Numbered from the stretch's first letter, positions 27,701-40,922 are shown. The stretch: DNA of 64,000 nucleotides from Oreocharis arfaki (GCA_013398015.1 VZRR01002064.1:248001-312000); one strand, 5' to 3'. The notes: generated from the sequence alone by a model not told the origin. A program made the numbers and translations.

Positions 27701-28924
27701 AAATAGAGTTTAACTGAGACCTTAACTCTCTTGACATTAGACATAATTATTAGGCAAAGCAAGTACAATCTTTTATTAAACTAACTACTGGGATGGGATG
27801 GAAAAAGTAGGCAAGCTCCTGGTCGTACAAGGAATTGTCTGTTTTTCCATTTCTCTTAGTTTCTCAGTCTTAGGGAGAAAAAAAGAACAACAAAAAAAGG
27901 TATTTTCTCTTTCCATTCAAACTTTGTCTTTCTTATGTCCTCCGATCACCATAAGTCCATGAAGTATCCATTGTTATTTAACTATAACTTGTACTTAGGT
28001 TGATCTGTACACACTGTAAGAGATGGGCCCTGCTGGGAGAGGCTGCAGCCTAACTGGAAACCAGACTACATTGTGAAGTGTAATAGGCATAAGAGGAGGG
28101 AGCATCCTGGAAAGGTTATCAAAAAGAGTGCTTTTGGATAGCTCAGATCTCCATACAACTCATTTCAAGGAGCAAGCGTGTGCTGGAGTATTTTTGGAAG
28201 CTACCAGTAGTCTCTCCTCCTCCTTGCTGGAAGCCATCGATGAGCTTGATGGTAAAAGAGGAAGTTTTGAAGGATGAGTCAAGGGATATAGCTGGAACTG
28301 ATAAAAATTAAGATGTTACATGTTAAAATCCAGTAGGTGTGGGTTTTCAGTGCTAAGCTGGCCTCTGTGTTCTGCCACAGACCTTGGGAATATAAAGGTT
28401 TGGGAAAGCAGGGAGAGTTCAGACCGAGGACTCGTGTTAGGCTCTTGAGGCAGAGAACACTTCAAAAAATTTGATCTGTGTCGGTCTTTTGAACAACCAG
28501 AAGATCTGAGAGGCTGGCGAGATGCTCAACCTTCTCTCTCCTGCTCAGATAGTAAAATAGGGCTGAAGTCTGCTTGAAGTGTCCAGCTGCAATTTTCTAC
28601 TTTAGCAGAAATTTAACTGATGCGAGTCATGTATGAAAGGTATCTGCAGCCTGCTCTGAGTCCCTGATGCACCCTGGCTGTAAACAGCAGCTGTGGCTGC
28701 TGTGTCCTATTCTCCAGCTGTCCCTGGTCTTCTGGCACAGTATCTGTTAGAGGATAATGCAGAGACCCCTGAGCAGCTGGAAAGCTGTAACAAGCAGACC
28801 CTGCTGCAAAAATTACTCTGGTTTGCAAGAATAATTAATTCACCTGCATTGTTCTGAGTTCCTGTTTTTTAGATTAAAATGGATATGCAGCTCATGAATT
28901 TCAAGAAATATATACATCAAATCT
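21788..28924. other. Unique non-coding sequence, one ambiguous base
   Basis: No exon, RNA gene or transposon recognised. Open frames reach at most 119 codons and carry no known domain. A G-rich, locally GC-rich stretch lies at about 24900-25040. One undetermined base (n) is present at 25319. Confidence 0.55.
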
Positions 28925-29015
28925 GATAGAATGGTGGTCTAGTATGTAGTAATTAGCACAAGAGTCAGGAAAACTCAATTAATCCTCTCAAAAGCCAAAT
29001 TTATATCCTCTCTAC
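28925..29015 (+). repeat. MIR-like SINE head remnant
   Basis: The stretch 'gaatggtggtctagtatgtagtaatt', then 'agcacaagagtcaggaaaactc', resembles the tRNA-derived 5' part of MIR-type SINEs (gtggtctagtggttagagca...gagtcaggaa.cctgggttc). The following 'ctctactgccccatacttgcc' fits the next block (ctctgccactgacttgct). It is old and short; a chance match is possible. Confidence 0.45.
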
Positions 29016-30477
29016 TGCCCCATACTTGCCAACATCACCTCCTAATGAAGCTTTGTAGGGCCTTCTGCAAGGGTGCAGCATGTAGTGCTTGTCCCCCGAA
29101 CTAGGCCCGGATCAGAGCAAACTGATTTATATCGGGTTTCAAAACATGTGTAACCCATTTCTGTGAGATATTTATATTCCCGAGAATAATTTTATCATGG
29201 GAGGATTTCCCAGCAGGTTAGGTGCATACCTATGCAACTTCCATTTTTCATACTCTGATGTAACTGGGTCTGTTCAGGAAATGAGTAATTGCTACCTGAT
29301 CAGGATTTTTGCTTTCTCTTAGAATTACGAGTTTAGCTGCTGGCTGCAACACTCTAACCTGAAACTGATAAAGCAAGAACAAGGTGCTGCTTTGGACTAT
29401 AGGTCAAGTCAAATCTCTACTTAGGTCACTTTGTATGATTCCTGAAATGATATGCAATGTCTCCACCACCAGAGCTGCTTAACTTCGAAGGATAGTAAGC
29501 AGTGACTCCATCCCAAGTCAGGAAAAAGTCCTCTAAACTATGACAAATTCAGACCCCGTGGCCCCAGTAATGCTGTGCAGTTGTGGCAAACCATCCTTAG
29601 CACAGGCAAATCTTGCTGCAAGGGATGTTCGGCCATCGACCCTGGGCTATTGGCTTTCCAAAGCTTGTGTTTACAAGGGGAATGCTCACCAGGTCCAGAC
29701 ATTTCCAGGCTGTTGTACTCCCTAAGTTTTCACTTAGGGCTGGAGGGCTGAGGAAAGCACTCTCAGTGCCTTCCACCTGCTAATTGTTGTCCTCTATAGT
29801 CCTGTTTATCTGATGGTTTGGGAATGTCCTGAGACTTGATGAGTAGCTCAGGCAGTACTGTCTGTGAATGATCTGACCCATATCTGCTGGTCCTTTAACT
29901 TTCACAGCTGTTTCTTTTTCTAGAAAAAAAACCTAGAGCAGTGGAAAAATAAGCAGGTTTTGCTGTGGTAATGGCTGAAAGATTTTTCTGTAAAAATATT
30001 CCTAGTGGTGTCCAAAACAGCAGCAGGGGATCTTTTCTTCACCTTCTCAGCCTTAGACTCCAAATTGTACTCTTTCATTTAAGATGTGTATTGATTTCTT
30101 CGGGAAGGCTATTTTGATGATCAAGTGTTCATTTTCTATCGTTGTCTTTTTTTAAAATCTGGAATGTTGTCTGCCAACCGTGATCATTCATATAGACACG
30201 AAAAAGAAAAACAAGGAGTGAAAACTGGGACATAGCCAAGATCCAAGAAATCCATCAAGTACTAATATTGCATTGCAATAAGAAACGCAACTCTGACCAG
30301 TTTAGTTTTGGTTTCTTAAGCTTACCTATGTTACTCAAGGAGCTCTGAAACACAAGGCTGAACTAGACAGAGATTAATCTACTATGTGCTGTTTTTTTTA
30401 AAATGCAAAGCCTTTCCTACTTTACAGCATAACATCCAATTTTTCATCTTTGAAGCGTTTTCATACCATTTGCTTTT
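29016..30477. other. Unique non-coding sequence, nothing recognised
   Basis: No coding frame above about 61 codons, no RNA gene and no repeat copy that I can identify. Confidence 0.6.
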
Positions 30478-30625
30478 AGTCCCAAAAAAAGAGGCGTTAT
30501 GGGAGTCAGAGTGGAGAAGGAGGGGTTGACAGACTTGCTTCAGGTCACAGAGAGAGCCGGTATCAGAGCTAAAACCTGCTAGGTCATTCCTGGCGAAGGG
30601 TTTGAAGGCCTGTACCATACACTTG
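30478..30625 (-). repeat. MIR-like ancient SINE, minus orientation
   Basis: Read on the plus strand, the segment 'gacagacttgcttcaggtcac', then 'agagagagccggtatcagagc', follows the reverse complement of the MIR core (gtgacttgcccaaggtcacacagc..gt..gtggcagagc.gggatt). The flanking 'gagtggagaagg' and 'cctgtaccatacactt' fit the neighbouring consensus blocks. It lies immediately upstream of the candidate regulatory block at 30690-31170. Confidence 0.65.
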
Positions 30626-30689
30626 ATTCCCAGTTACCTCAGTGTTGTGGCCTCCCAAGAAAAGCCAGCATCTCCTCTTTTCGACAGAG

Positions 30690-31170
30690 CAATGTCTATA
30701 TTTTGTTGCTCCAGCTCCACTATGGCAACATCAATGCAAGTTCCAGCTCTGCGGGGGGAGAATGCGAGGTGTTTGTCAGGCGTTTCTAATATTGACATCT
30801 CCACACAAATGATAATTCAACAATTCCATGTTTGCGCTATCTGATGGCGAAAAAAACTTTCAGAATCAGTGGAACGAGGATAATTAGGACTCTTGCTAAT
30901 AATTCTGTGCACTTTTTATTTTTTTCCGTCTCAATGAAATGAGATTCACATGGATTAATTACTACCTGCTATAAATAAACCCTGCGAATGGCAATCTACA
31001 TCGCAGAGGCAGAGGGTAGCTGTCGTTTAATATATCACAGCTTTCCACGCACCTGTTTGCCCGATGCTGTTACCATGGGAACTGCACTTTATAAGAGAAG
31101 CTCTGCATAATTAGCATGGATTGAGGTCTATATCAATCAGAATAATTTGGAGGAGCAAGAAGAGCCCGAA
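30690..31170. promoter_or_regulatory. Candidate conserved non-coding regulatory block
   Basis: An AT-rich block with several homeodomain-type sites: TAATTA at 30881, TAATAATT at 30897, TTAATTAC at 30955 and ATAATTAG at 31107. A PBX/HOX-like ATCAATCA lies at 31132, and a near-palindromic RFX X-box (GTTACCATGGGAAC) at 31069-31082. The density of such words is characteristic of vertebrate developmental enhancers. Conservation cannot be measured from one sequence, so the function is inference. Confidence 0.35.
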
Positions 31171-34100
31171 GGAGAAGGCAAAGCTACTTGTCTCTGTAGG
31201 GAAGGTATCAGACCTCCGCTGCGTGGTAAATAGTGAGGCAGTTACTGGAAGAATTCAGCAGAACTAGCAAATTTAAGGGAACCAAATTATACAAAAGACA
31301 TAAAACTTAGTCCCCTTGGTTTTCATTATGAAACATTACTAGGATAGGCTTTGAAAAATTATCAAGGACAAAAAAAATGGTGTTTGTGTTATTAATTTGG
31401 AGGTTTTGTCACAAACCAAGAAGTTTCATAGGCTACACTAATGCCACCAGTCTGAGAGTCTAATAATGATGCTCAGCATTGCCGGCAATGCATAGCTTTA
31501 CCTTTTGGACCTCCTTCTGACTATACAGATAACAAAAATGAATTCTCTGAAACAGATGATAGAAGGATAATAACTTATACATTCTCACACATTGTTTTCA
31601 TAATAAACCCTTGTACCTAGAGTTCACTGCTCTCTGCCTAAAGCTGCAAGACACATGGCAAACCTGCAGATGCAGTTATCCTGTCAATGGATCATCCTAA
31701 CCACAATGCATCAGATTAAGGGCAGAACAGCAGCTTTAATTTTTCTTCCCTCTTCTCATCTGGTGCCAGAAATATCACCTTAAAGAAAAAGGCTTAAAGA
31801 TTTTGCAAAACGCCTGAAATGGAAAAGTTGTTATTAAAGTTGGAAGAGCTTTGTATGTGTATGTGTGTTTCCATACATGAGTAAATCTGCTAATACTGAG
31901 TTGGCTGTGAGTCTCAGCTGGATGTAATACAGTGTTAGTGTAGGGACTGCAGTATGGGAGCTGTCCTAGACTGTAGCTGTATGTGAAGTAATACCTTTTT
32001 ATTCTTTAGGTGTCCACTTTGAATGCAAGTGTCACGATAACATTGTATTTCTGTGTTGCCAATCAACTTTGATAATATGAGCCATCAAAGCAGCTCAGAA
32101 TGAAAAGGTAAGGAAAACTGGAAAGTGTCTTCTCCTTGGCATTAATAATGTCAGGGAACAGTTTCCAACACAATGGATAGTAGAGGTTACCCAACCAAAG
32201 GACTTCTGGTAAAACAGTAATATGATAGGGTGTATTATGTGCGTTGTATTTGCTTGAAGGTGCAGTTACTGAAATCATCTATGTTTGAAGAATTTGTAGA
32301 CAATAAACAAGTTATAGGTCTTGGATGATACTGCAATGGCCTACGCTACTTTGTTTAACTTACGTAAGAAGATCATGATAATCTTCTGTAGGGAGCAGAT
32401 TGAGAGAGGGGGAAAAAAGAATTAGAATCACAAATTGCTTTAGTTCATTTCCATGGTATTTTAGTCTGTGTTCTGGAATCCTCCCTTATCCCCAGGGTTT
32501 TATTCATTTAAAAGCTTGTTGCAGCATGGAGGGCTGCACTAGAGTATGAACTGGAAAAAACTCCTTTGCTCCATGTAAACAACAAATCTAGATGAGGTGA
32601 GGTAGTTCTTTACCTCTGCTGACCCCTGGTAGCGGATGCAGAGCCTTCCACCTGTGCTGTAACTATTATCAGGTGGAGGGACACTCCATGGGCAAAAGCA
32701 GATTCGGATGCAGCCACCACAGAATGTCGAAAACATACATCTTATAGCAGCTTCTATGGAAGGACAGGGCAGAGACTTGAATCTTGACCCTGTTGACTGA
32801 GGGATTGTCCTCTCCAGTCTCAGAGCTGTGCTTCGCTTGCCACTCTTCTTCCTCCTGCTCAAACCCCTTCCTGCATGGCATTGCAGTTCTGAGAGTCAAA
32901 CCAGTGCATGTCTTCCCTCAAAAAGGATGGCTGGAGTGCTCATAGTTTTGAATCCCTTCTCCCTAAAGAGGGATCCCAGAAAGAAGAGCCATGGGTGCAT
33001 CCTCTTGTAGCTGCTCTTGCTCCAGTCTGGGTTTGCATCAGGCCAGAACTGGGTGCCACTGGTGCGCTGGGCAGGCTTGGAAGAACATGTTAAGGCACGT
33101 GACAGCTTTCATTTGAAAAAGAAAGTGCTTAAGGAGTTTAACTGCTTCCAGAGAAAGGTTGCAATTGAGTGAAACCTCTTGGGTTGTAACTTTGAAGGGA
33201 GGCACCTACATTCAGGAGAAAAATCCCGCTTTTTAGTAGAAAATCTAGCTTTAAGTCACTATTTCAAGTTAAGCATTATAGCTCTGAGAGTAATGATTGA
33301 ACCTAAGTGCTTCCATAAATTCAATTCATTAAAATAATATTTCCTCCAGCCCCCAAAGTGCCAGATCTCATAAACTACCCATTTGAAATTGTTAGATAAG
33401 TTTGGGGAGTTTATTGTTTTTCAAGAGGAAAATGTTGCCTCGAGACCAGGAATGTGTTTGGTACAATTTAGTCAATTTTAGAGGTGTTCTCATTGGGATT
33501 ATTCCTCATTTTACTTGGTATAAAGGAGAGGAGAACTGGCTCCTTAGCTCTGGTGCTGCAAATCCATTTATATCTGTACAGTAATAATTTAGAGAGAAAA
33601 ACCTAGAAAAGCTTAAATAATGTGGGAACAAGTTTGGCAGGTTATCTTTGTACCTCATTAAGATTGAAGAATGGCATGGATGAGCAGTTATAAAAAATTC
33701 TTAGCCTATGTCAAATTATTCTGTGATCTAGTAAAACAGTAAGCTAGATTTTTCTGTATGTCTGCTTCCATCTTTCTATTTTTTTTAAATCAAAAGCTCT
33801 AAGCTTTGTCCTGTCTATTAAAAATATATTATCATCTATTTACATATGCACCATATACACATCTGAGAGAAGAAGATGAATAAAAAATCTGGTATAAAGT
33901 CCTGAACAACTGGATGGAAACATTGTTTTTAAGCAGAAGTTTTTAGTGTATAGTATTTATATGTTAACTCTTAAATATGTTAGATATGTTTATAAAAGTG
34001 GCTGGATTGTGACAGCAGGGAAAAAACTACTGTAGGTTTGAATAATTTAACAAGGAGAAAACCCATAGATTCCCTGGCTGGAGCAACGTTGCTAGCACTT

Positions 34101-36164
34101 TAAAGGGAGTTTTTGAGGTGTCATCTGCCTTGGAGATGAAATAGGAGCTGGGTCCCCAACCCCCCTCTTGCAGCCATACCTCAGTTTGGTGTTATTGGAA
34201 AGTGACTGCTGTTATGCAAAAAAAGAGGATGAAAGCACTGATTCATTTCCTGTGTGCCTTCAAAAGCCTCATTCACTAAGGCAGACTTCAATCGCTATCA
34301 GTACCTGTCCTTTTGAGGTGAAATGAAAGCCTTGTGTGTGCATTTTCACTTTGCCAAGCCAGCCAATATATTTTCAGTAACAATATGATCATATTCTAGG
34401 TTTAATTTCAATGTGTCTTGCTGAAAACAGAGACTATAAGGAAATTTTTCTACCTGGGAAGTTAGAGCTCATCATTGAAAGGTGCTAGAGCCTTCCAGGG
34501 TAGGAAAATGGAACCAAAGATGTCCCGAGATATCTTCTAGTCTGTGATAACAGCAGCAACAAGCTGGTACTTTTTGTAATTTAGAAAACTTCAGTAAATT
34601 CAGAAAGCATCATCCTCTCACTGAACATTGAACAGTGTTTAATGAACACCAAGTGATGAGGCAGGCACAGTTACAGGAATGATTTTTAAAGGATTGAAGG
34701 TTAACATAATGTATATGGAGTTCTGATTTTGCTCAGAGGCTGCTTGGTCCAGTTAGACCTAAGACAATAAGTTTCTTTCAGAAGCATGGTTTATTTAATT
34801 GTTGCTGTTGATTTTTGTTTGAATTTCCACACCTGAGACCTGCTTAGATCTGAGAACACTGAAGAACAGCTGTTGTCAGTGTGCTTTTATTCCTCTTGCC
34901 TCCCTCCTCTCCTTTACTTGCCTAACTTGTCTCCAATTTTATTGCTCTTGTGGTTTGTTTTAAGTCATCACTCAGGGCTGGAGAGCTGTAATGGGAATGG
35001 AAAAGCTTTGAGACAGAATCAGGTCTGTAACCTTCATCTCTTTGGCAAAGCATGTGGCATTAGCTCTAGGTCTTCGTTGCCTCTATTTTAGTAGTGTGCT
35101 GCGTTGCTACACTGACACTTCAGTGCAAACCTGGCACAATAGGATTTTAGGAAGCAATGTGTAACCCAGATATATCTGATATAGCCAAACAAGGCATATT
35201 TTGGAGTTTCACGTTGCGGTGGAAGAAGGGAGTGAGAAAAGAGGCAAATCTCCAAACAAAAATACTGCTAACCTCACTCACTGGGTGCATTTGCTTCTGC
35301 TGGTGTGTAGGGTTTGGAGGTGCTTTGGAGAGAATAGGGATGCAAAATTTTCCTGAGTAAGACTGGTATTGAAATGTCACATATCCTCCTTACAAGGCTT
35401 CATTGATCCATTTAGAGATGCTTGTGTTGGGCTTGCATCTGAGCACAGTACTTGATGGTCAGCTATGCAGGAAAAGACACAATTAATGGTGGTGCATGAA
35501 AAACCTATCATCCTATACCTTCCCTTTGAAACTGAGGGAGGCTTTAGAGGTCTGCAGGCAGCAAGGTCTGCTTATCTTGCTTAACTATGTCTGCTGCCAC
35601 TGACACAGCAGCACCTTGTTTTTATAGTTACTGTGGCAGATTCTCCATTTTTATCCCCATTCAGCTACCCATGGAAGTTATTTACAACCTCAGCAGAAAG
35701 ATCAAACAACACTGTGATAACTGGCCCCTATCGACACTGTCAGGTTTCCAGGTCTGTAAGACAAATGTTGCTACTGGCTCGCAGCACCCTGTGTGCTGTG
35801 CATTTCGATGCAGATTTTTATTACCTGGCAGGTGGCTTGGGAGTCACGGAGATGGAAAAAAGAGCTGAGATCAATAACAGAGAATGATCAAGTCATGTCA
35901 GAGAGGGGTCAGCAGGCAGCAGCTGTGGAAGTTGCCCCTTGACATGGGTCTCGGGGGGGTGGGGAGTGTGGAGGAGTGCCTTGATTTCTGAAAGGCATCA
36001 TGCTGTCCTAAGAGTGCCTAATTACAGCTGTCAGCTTGGCCAGCTAAAATAATGAAGGGCTCTGAACAAGGATGGTGAATAACTGCATTTTGTTCTGGTT
36101 GTTGGTGTTGCTGTCTCACTGCCATCGACTGGGCTATGTTGGCATGGGTGCCTAAAGCACAGGT
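31171..36164. other. AT-rich unique non-coding sequence
   Basis: No exon or RNA gene recognised. The ORFs at 32539-33093 on both strands are unrelated to any family I know. A 19-bp near-palindrome is present at 34626-34644. Confidence 0.55.
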
Positions 36165-36310
36165 TTTGTTAGAGCCATAGGGTTGGGAGAAGCCCTGAGA
36201 GACAGTCTAGCCCCACGTAAACATTTTATTCCTGAGATGGTCTCATCCTCGCTACTCTTAAAAACCTCCACTGTCAATTTCCTTTGATCACTAACTTCTC
36301 GCTATCAACT
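36165..36310 (-). mobile_element. Probable CR1 LINE 3' end, minus orientation, old
   Basis: On the plus strand the order 'gagccatagggttgggagaagccctgagagac', 'agtctagcccc', 'cttaaaaacctccactg' and 'cacta..ttctcgctatcaactggtgctgcc' parallels the reverse complement of a CR1 tail (catagggttggaagggacc...ctagtccaacccc...ccttgaaaacctccagggatgga...cctgggcaacctgtt). Divergence is high and there is no clear terminal repeat. Confidence 0.5.
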
Positions 36311-39300
36311 GGTGCTGCCTCTGTTTTATCTGTAGACATTTCAACATAGGATTAACTTTCCCAGCTCGAAAAGGCTAACGATTAAGACTTCTAGCAAAGG
36401 ATATGGGCTGTTATTGTGATTTAATCCTGCTTTGCTTACTCCAGGATCAGAGAAGTCCTGCTTTCTGGAGTCAGAGCTGCAATAATGTTGTTTGATTTCA
36501 ATAATTTGCTAAAACCCTTACAATTCTTCTCTGGTTGCACTAGCAGGGCTATGACAGGGAAAGGTCAGACCAAAGTTTGGGGCAGAACCCAGTAGTAGAT
36601 GTAGCTACCTCTTTATTTTCTCCTAGTTTGTGTCTCTGGTCTAGGAATTAGATGAACAGCAGATTCTGCAGTTTTCTTCCAGCACAATCCAGGAAGATGC
36701 CTGTAAGCAATTTCTGCACTATAGTCCCTATTTATATCTGTAATTATAGAAATAAGTATCATAGTTATATTTCCAATTTTATAATTGCCTCTTTGAAATA
36801 ATAGCCCTGTTCCAGGTGTTTTCTAAAATAAAACAGCTAGGGAAATTAATTTCAATTAGAAAGGAAAAAAATATAAACTGAAATGGAGTTTTATCAAAAA
36901 AGAAAAAACCAAACTAAAAAGCCAACCTAAAAACACAATCACAAAAAACCTCCTAACCAAAAGCAACGTGCTTTTCTTGGAGGGTACTTCATTTAGGTAA
37001 TTAAATCTGTGCAGTGTGAATGAACCATTGGCAGCAGTGCCCTTTATCAAATGACATTTAGAGCACATTAATCTGCTGAATTCTGAGGCTTCACAGCAGC
37101 TTAAAACACATCTGGAGGCAAAAAACCAGTGAATTCTAAATGGGAATGAATAGTCTTTTGGAATGTAGTACAGATGCTCTAGGCTTTCTCACTGGGAAGA
37201 TTTAGTAATGTTGAGAAACCCAAGTTGTATACATGTAAATTCATAAGCAATCACAAGTTTATGGTGTGTGCATGTTGGTGTTCAGAAGAAAGATAAGTTT
37301 TTCATCCGAGAGAAAACGAGAGAACCCATGAAAGGAACGGTCTTATCTCAACCACTGCTTTCTTTTCTCTCTCTAATATTTCTTCCAGCACCTTTTGTAC
37401 TGTCTGTGACCGCTCCAAATCCTATTTTCTTCCTGAGACGGTGTTGCAGGGAGAAACTGTTTGATGTTGGTGTGTGGAAAGGAGGTCTCAGAGAGCTGCC
37501 AAGCCTGGCAGGTTTTGGGAGAAGGTCATGCTTGTTAAAGCTCAAAGTCTAAAGTTGAATTCTGCAGCAGTGCCTCTTCTCTTCTTCAGCTTTAGGCAAC
37601 CTCCAAAAATGATCACTGGAACAGAGCTCATGAGAACAAATATGTCCTGAAAGGAAATTATTAAGACCACAACTGTATTCTGGAGTTTCTCAAAGTGTGT
37701 CTGTTGCTATTATTCTCGTAAGGTTGATGCTGCTATCAGGAATTACATCAACAGGGTACGGTAGCACCCACCATCATGCAGGATCCATCAAGCTATTTAA
37801 ATAAGTTTTCAAAGTATTAGTGGTGTTTCTTTTTCCCTAAGTTTTAATTCATTCACACAGCCTTCAGGTTTAACTGTTTTGTACAGTGAAGGGCTCAAAA
37901 CATGCAGCTTTGAATTTGTGTGAAACTGTTGAAACTGGCCTGGCCATCTCTTGGGAAAGCCTTCTCTGGCTGGATCCCTAAGGCCTCTCTAGGGTAAGAA
38001 TTGAAATTGTGCTCAACCAGCGCAGGGAAGTGCTATAGCAGGGCATGAAAATGAACAGGAGGGTTCACTTTACCCCTTCAGAGGTAAATGCAGTCTTTGG
38101 CATACTGAGTGTCTGAAAGTAGGCTGACATAGAGCTTATCATGTCTGCACATTATGGTAGCCACATGTGAATTCTGTGTTGGGGTGGGATTTGGCACGTC
38201 ACCTTGTCCCACCACCCAAACCACCAGAACTAAACGACTGTGTTCAATTGAAAGAGTTCATTTGAATTAAGTATCAGCCTTTTCACTAATGAAATGGGAC
38301 TGCAAACTTGGCAAGGAGATCCTGAGTGGGCATTGGGAAGGGATGGAATGAAAAATGACCGGAATTTGTTCACAGAAAGGGCGTGTTTCAAATGGTGAGT
38401 GAGATTACAGGCTGGAATAAGAGAAACTAGGCATTTAGGATCTCTTTGAAATTACTGCTCAAAAAGCATTTACCTTCTAGGGAAAATATTCTTTGAACTT
38501 TGCAAAACATATGTGAATTTGTCTCTGATGTATTTTTCAAAATTGTTCTCTTTCTTTGTGTTAATAACTAAGGCTATTGCTGCTTAAGGACTTGATCACA
38601 TACAGCCTATCTTTTTCTCTCTCCTTCATCCTGCAGCGAAGTCATAATACTGCTTTTTTTGGTGATATTATGATGATTTCCATGGCAACAGACTGATGTC
38701 CAACGTATGGGATCATGACTTTAGTGTGGGATCAAGCAAGAGGAGATAAAATCCTTATTAAAATACATTTTGTCAATAAGAAGAAAAGGATCTAATAAAA
38801 AAATCCAATAATTTTATTAAGCATTTCCTTTTCTAACTGAACGGAAGTGCAAATGAAAGTACTTTTTTTAAGGATCTGTTTGGTTTTTACTCATTTATGT
38901 TGATCAGTAAAATGTTAGTTTGAAAGGAAACATGGACTAAAGAACTGCAGCTGCTATATATATATAAAAGAACTTACCTAAAATCCTGGTGGTGGTTTTT
39001 TTTTTCTTCTAACAGAGAGAGAAAGCTTTCTAATACCAATAGACTCTTTAAAGAGCAGGGACCATGAAAGGCTGGCTTGGCAGACTCACCTTCAGTCATG
39101 CAGTGAGTGGTTCATAGAGAGAGGATAAAGAGTATTCCTGAACACGGAGTGATTGTCAGCCACATCAACTTCCTCCAACACCTTTTCCTAAACAGTTGTC
39201 GCCCCAGCAAGGAAATACTAGGTTATCTGTACTTCTGTGAAAGTACATGTGGAAGGGCCAGCAGGTGGTGGTGAGGGAAGCCTGGCTGAATTTGAAACAT

Positions 39301-40482
39301 GAGTCCTACCCTGTCCCATGCCTTCGGTTACTGTGGGGCCATTATGAGTCAACCTGTATTACTCCGAGCATTCCTTCCGACCTTTGCCAGCAGACTAAGA
39401 TGCCAAATTCTCTATTCTCATCCCAGGGGCCTGCTTTTCCTCTGGCTTACACTGAGACATGTCAGAAGAGCTCCTCCTGAGGCCAATATGTTAGTGTAAA
39501 TGAGAAGAGAATCAAGCAGTGGGTGAAGATAGTCGTGGGCTTCAAGATATGTTCTCCCTTCGGTGCATGCTGTGATTTATGCACAGAACTCCTATTAGCA
39601 ACAGTGAGAGGAGAGATACTTACATTGCTAAACAGGATTTTTATTTTCTCAGCTGCCTGAAGCTACTCAGTATAAGCCTGTTGTGAAAGTGATTGGAGGT
39701 TTAGGGGAAGGAATGCCGAAGAGAAATAAGAAAAACAAAACTAATCCTGAACTAAGCAACTGTAAGAATTGTGGGGCTTTAGCTGTTTTTTTTCTTTCTT
39801 TTTCTTGAAACATGTAGGGGTTTTTTAGCAACTAATTAATTGTTCTTAATAGTCCTGATTTTCTTTTTTTGAGTGGCTCTGTGGGTGGGGATTTGTGCAG
39901 TCATTGATGAGTGTGTAAGTAAAAGGACAGGGAAAGTTGAAAGTTCAAAAGCTGGACTTGCTTTTCTTCTTGTTTCCTTCATTGCAATTTGCCTTACAGC
40001 AGCAGACCTCTACAGAAATACAGCTTTTGTTGTTTTGCAAACCAGGTTTTGCTTTTTTTCCCCTTTTAATAGAAATCTGATTGCCATCTTCAGAACTGTT
40101 ACAATTAAGGGAAGTTTTTCCTCTCTTCTGCCTTCTTTGCAATATCTTCTGATTTTCTAGCCTCTTTAACAAGATGCTTATTCTCTTGCCTTGAGGTTTA
40201 TGCCTAAGGGCAAGCTACTCCTTGCCTTTATAGGGTAGAACCTACCAGTTCTGCTATTTTTGAGGTCTGGGTATTGCAGCAAACTGGCAAGAGTTAATCT
40301 TTATTAAGCAAAAACATGCAGGACGCACACAGGCTCTATAGTTGCACTGTATTCTCATGCTTACCATTTCCTTTATTGATTTGCCTGTCTAAATGAGTAC
40401 TTCTAAACTCTGTGGGTGTTTTCCAATTAGATAAAAGGCAATTCATGTCACCCTGCTGCAGCTCTAACAGCCATAACCAAGA
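36311..40482. other. Unique non-coding sequence
   Basis: No exon or RNA gene recognised. It holds a short TA dinucleotide run at 38955-38966, an RFX-type word at 38676-38689 and several A- or T-rich tracts, for example 36893-36925 and 39785-39810. Confidence 0.55.
38676..38689. promoter_or_regulatory. RFX X-box-like site
   Basis: ATTTCCATGGCAAC differs by one base from the palindromic RFX consensus GTTNCCATGGCAAC, here at the outermost position. RFX factors bind such inverted half-sites. Whether this one is used cannot be told from sequence alone. Confidence 0.35.
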
Positions 40483-40810
40483 GCGTGCACAGAGGACCTG
40501 CGAGCAGAACAACCCTGTTTAATCAAGGCGGCCCCCTCCAGCGCTGCCTCGTCTGCAGGACATCGCTCTCGGCATGCAATGCTTCCCTTGTCGGAGCTTT
40601 GGGGAAACGGGCCGCAGCTACGCTCACTGCCGAGGCTGCTCTTTGTGGGACGGACACAGTCTGTGTTAGTGGAGAAGATGCAGGAGCTTCCCTCTCTCAG
40701 GCTGCTTTGGGAGAGCGTTGCTGCCAGGGCATCGCCCTTTTCAAACGGGAATAAAAACATCTCAGAGGGTTGTTACTGCTGCTTATGCGAACGGTGCTGT
40801 TGCTGTGAGA
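40483..40810. other. Isolated CpG-rich patch
   Basis: By hand count about 18 CpG dinucleotides fall within roughly 310 bp, far more than in the flanks, and GC content is clearly raised. Because CpG and GC deplete stop codons, several overlapping frames stay open on both strands (to 98 codons), but none resembles a known protein. It could be a small CpG island over a promoter or non-coding RNA exon, or a piece of an unrecognised GC-rich element. Confidence 0.5.
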
Positions 40811-40922
40811 GCTGAATCTGATAAACCTCCTAATGGTCAGAACCGAGAAGACATTTGCTGGCGAATCACAGACTCTGTCATTTTTTTTTTAATCTCACGT
40901 CCAGGGAGCTCTCACTTTCCCC

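Noticed and set aside
31520..31610. Possible MIR tail (ggataataacttatacattctcaca)
   Set aside because: Resemblance is limited to AT-rich words and could be chance.
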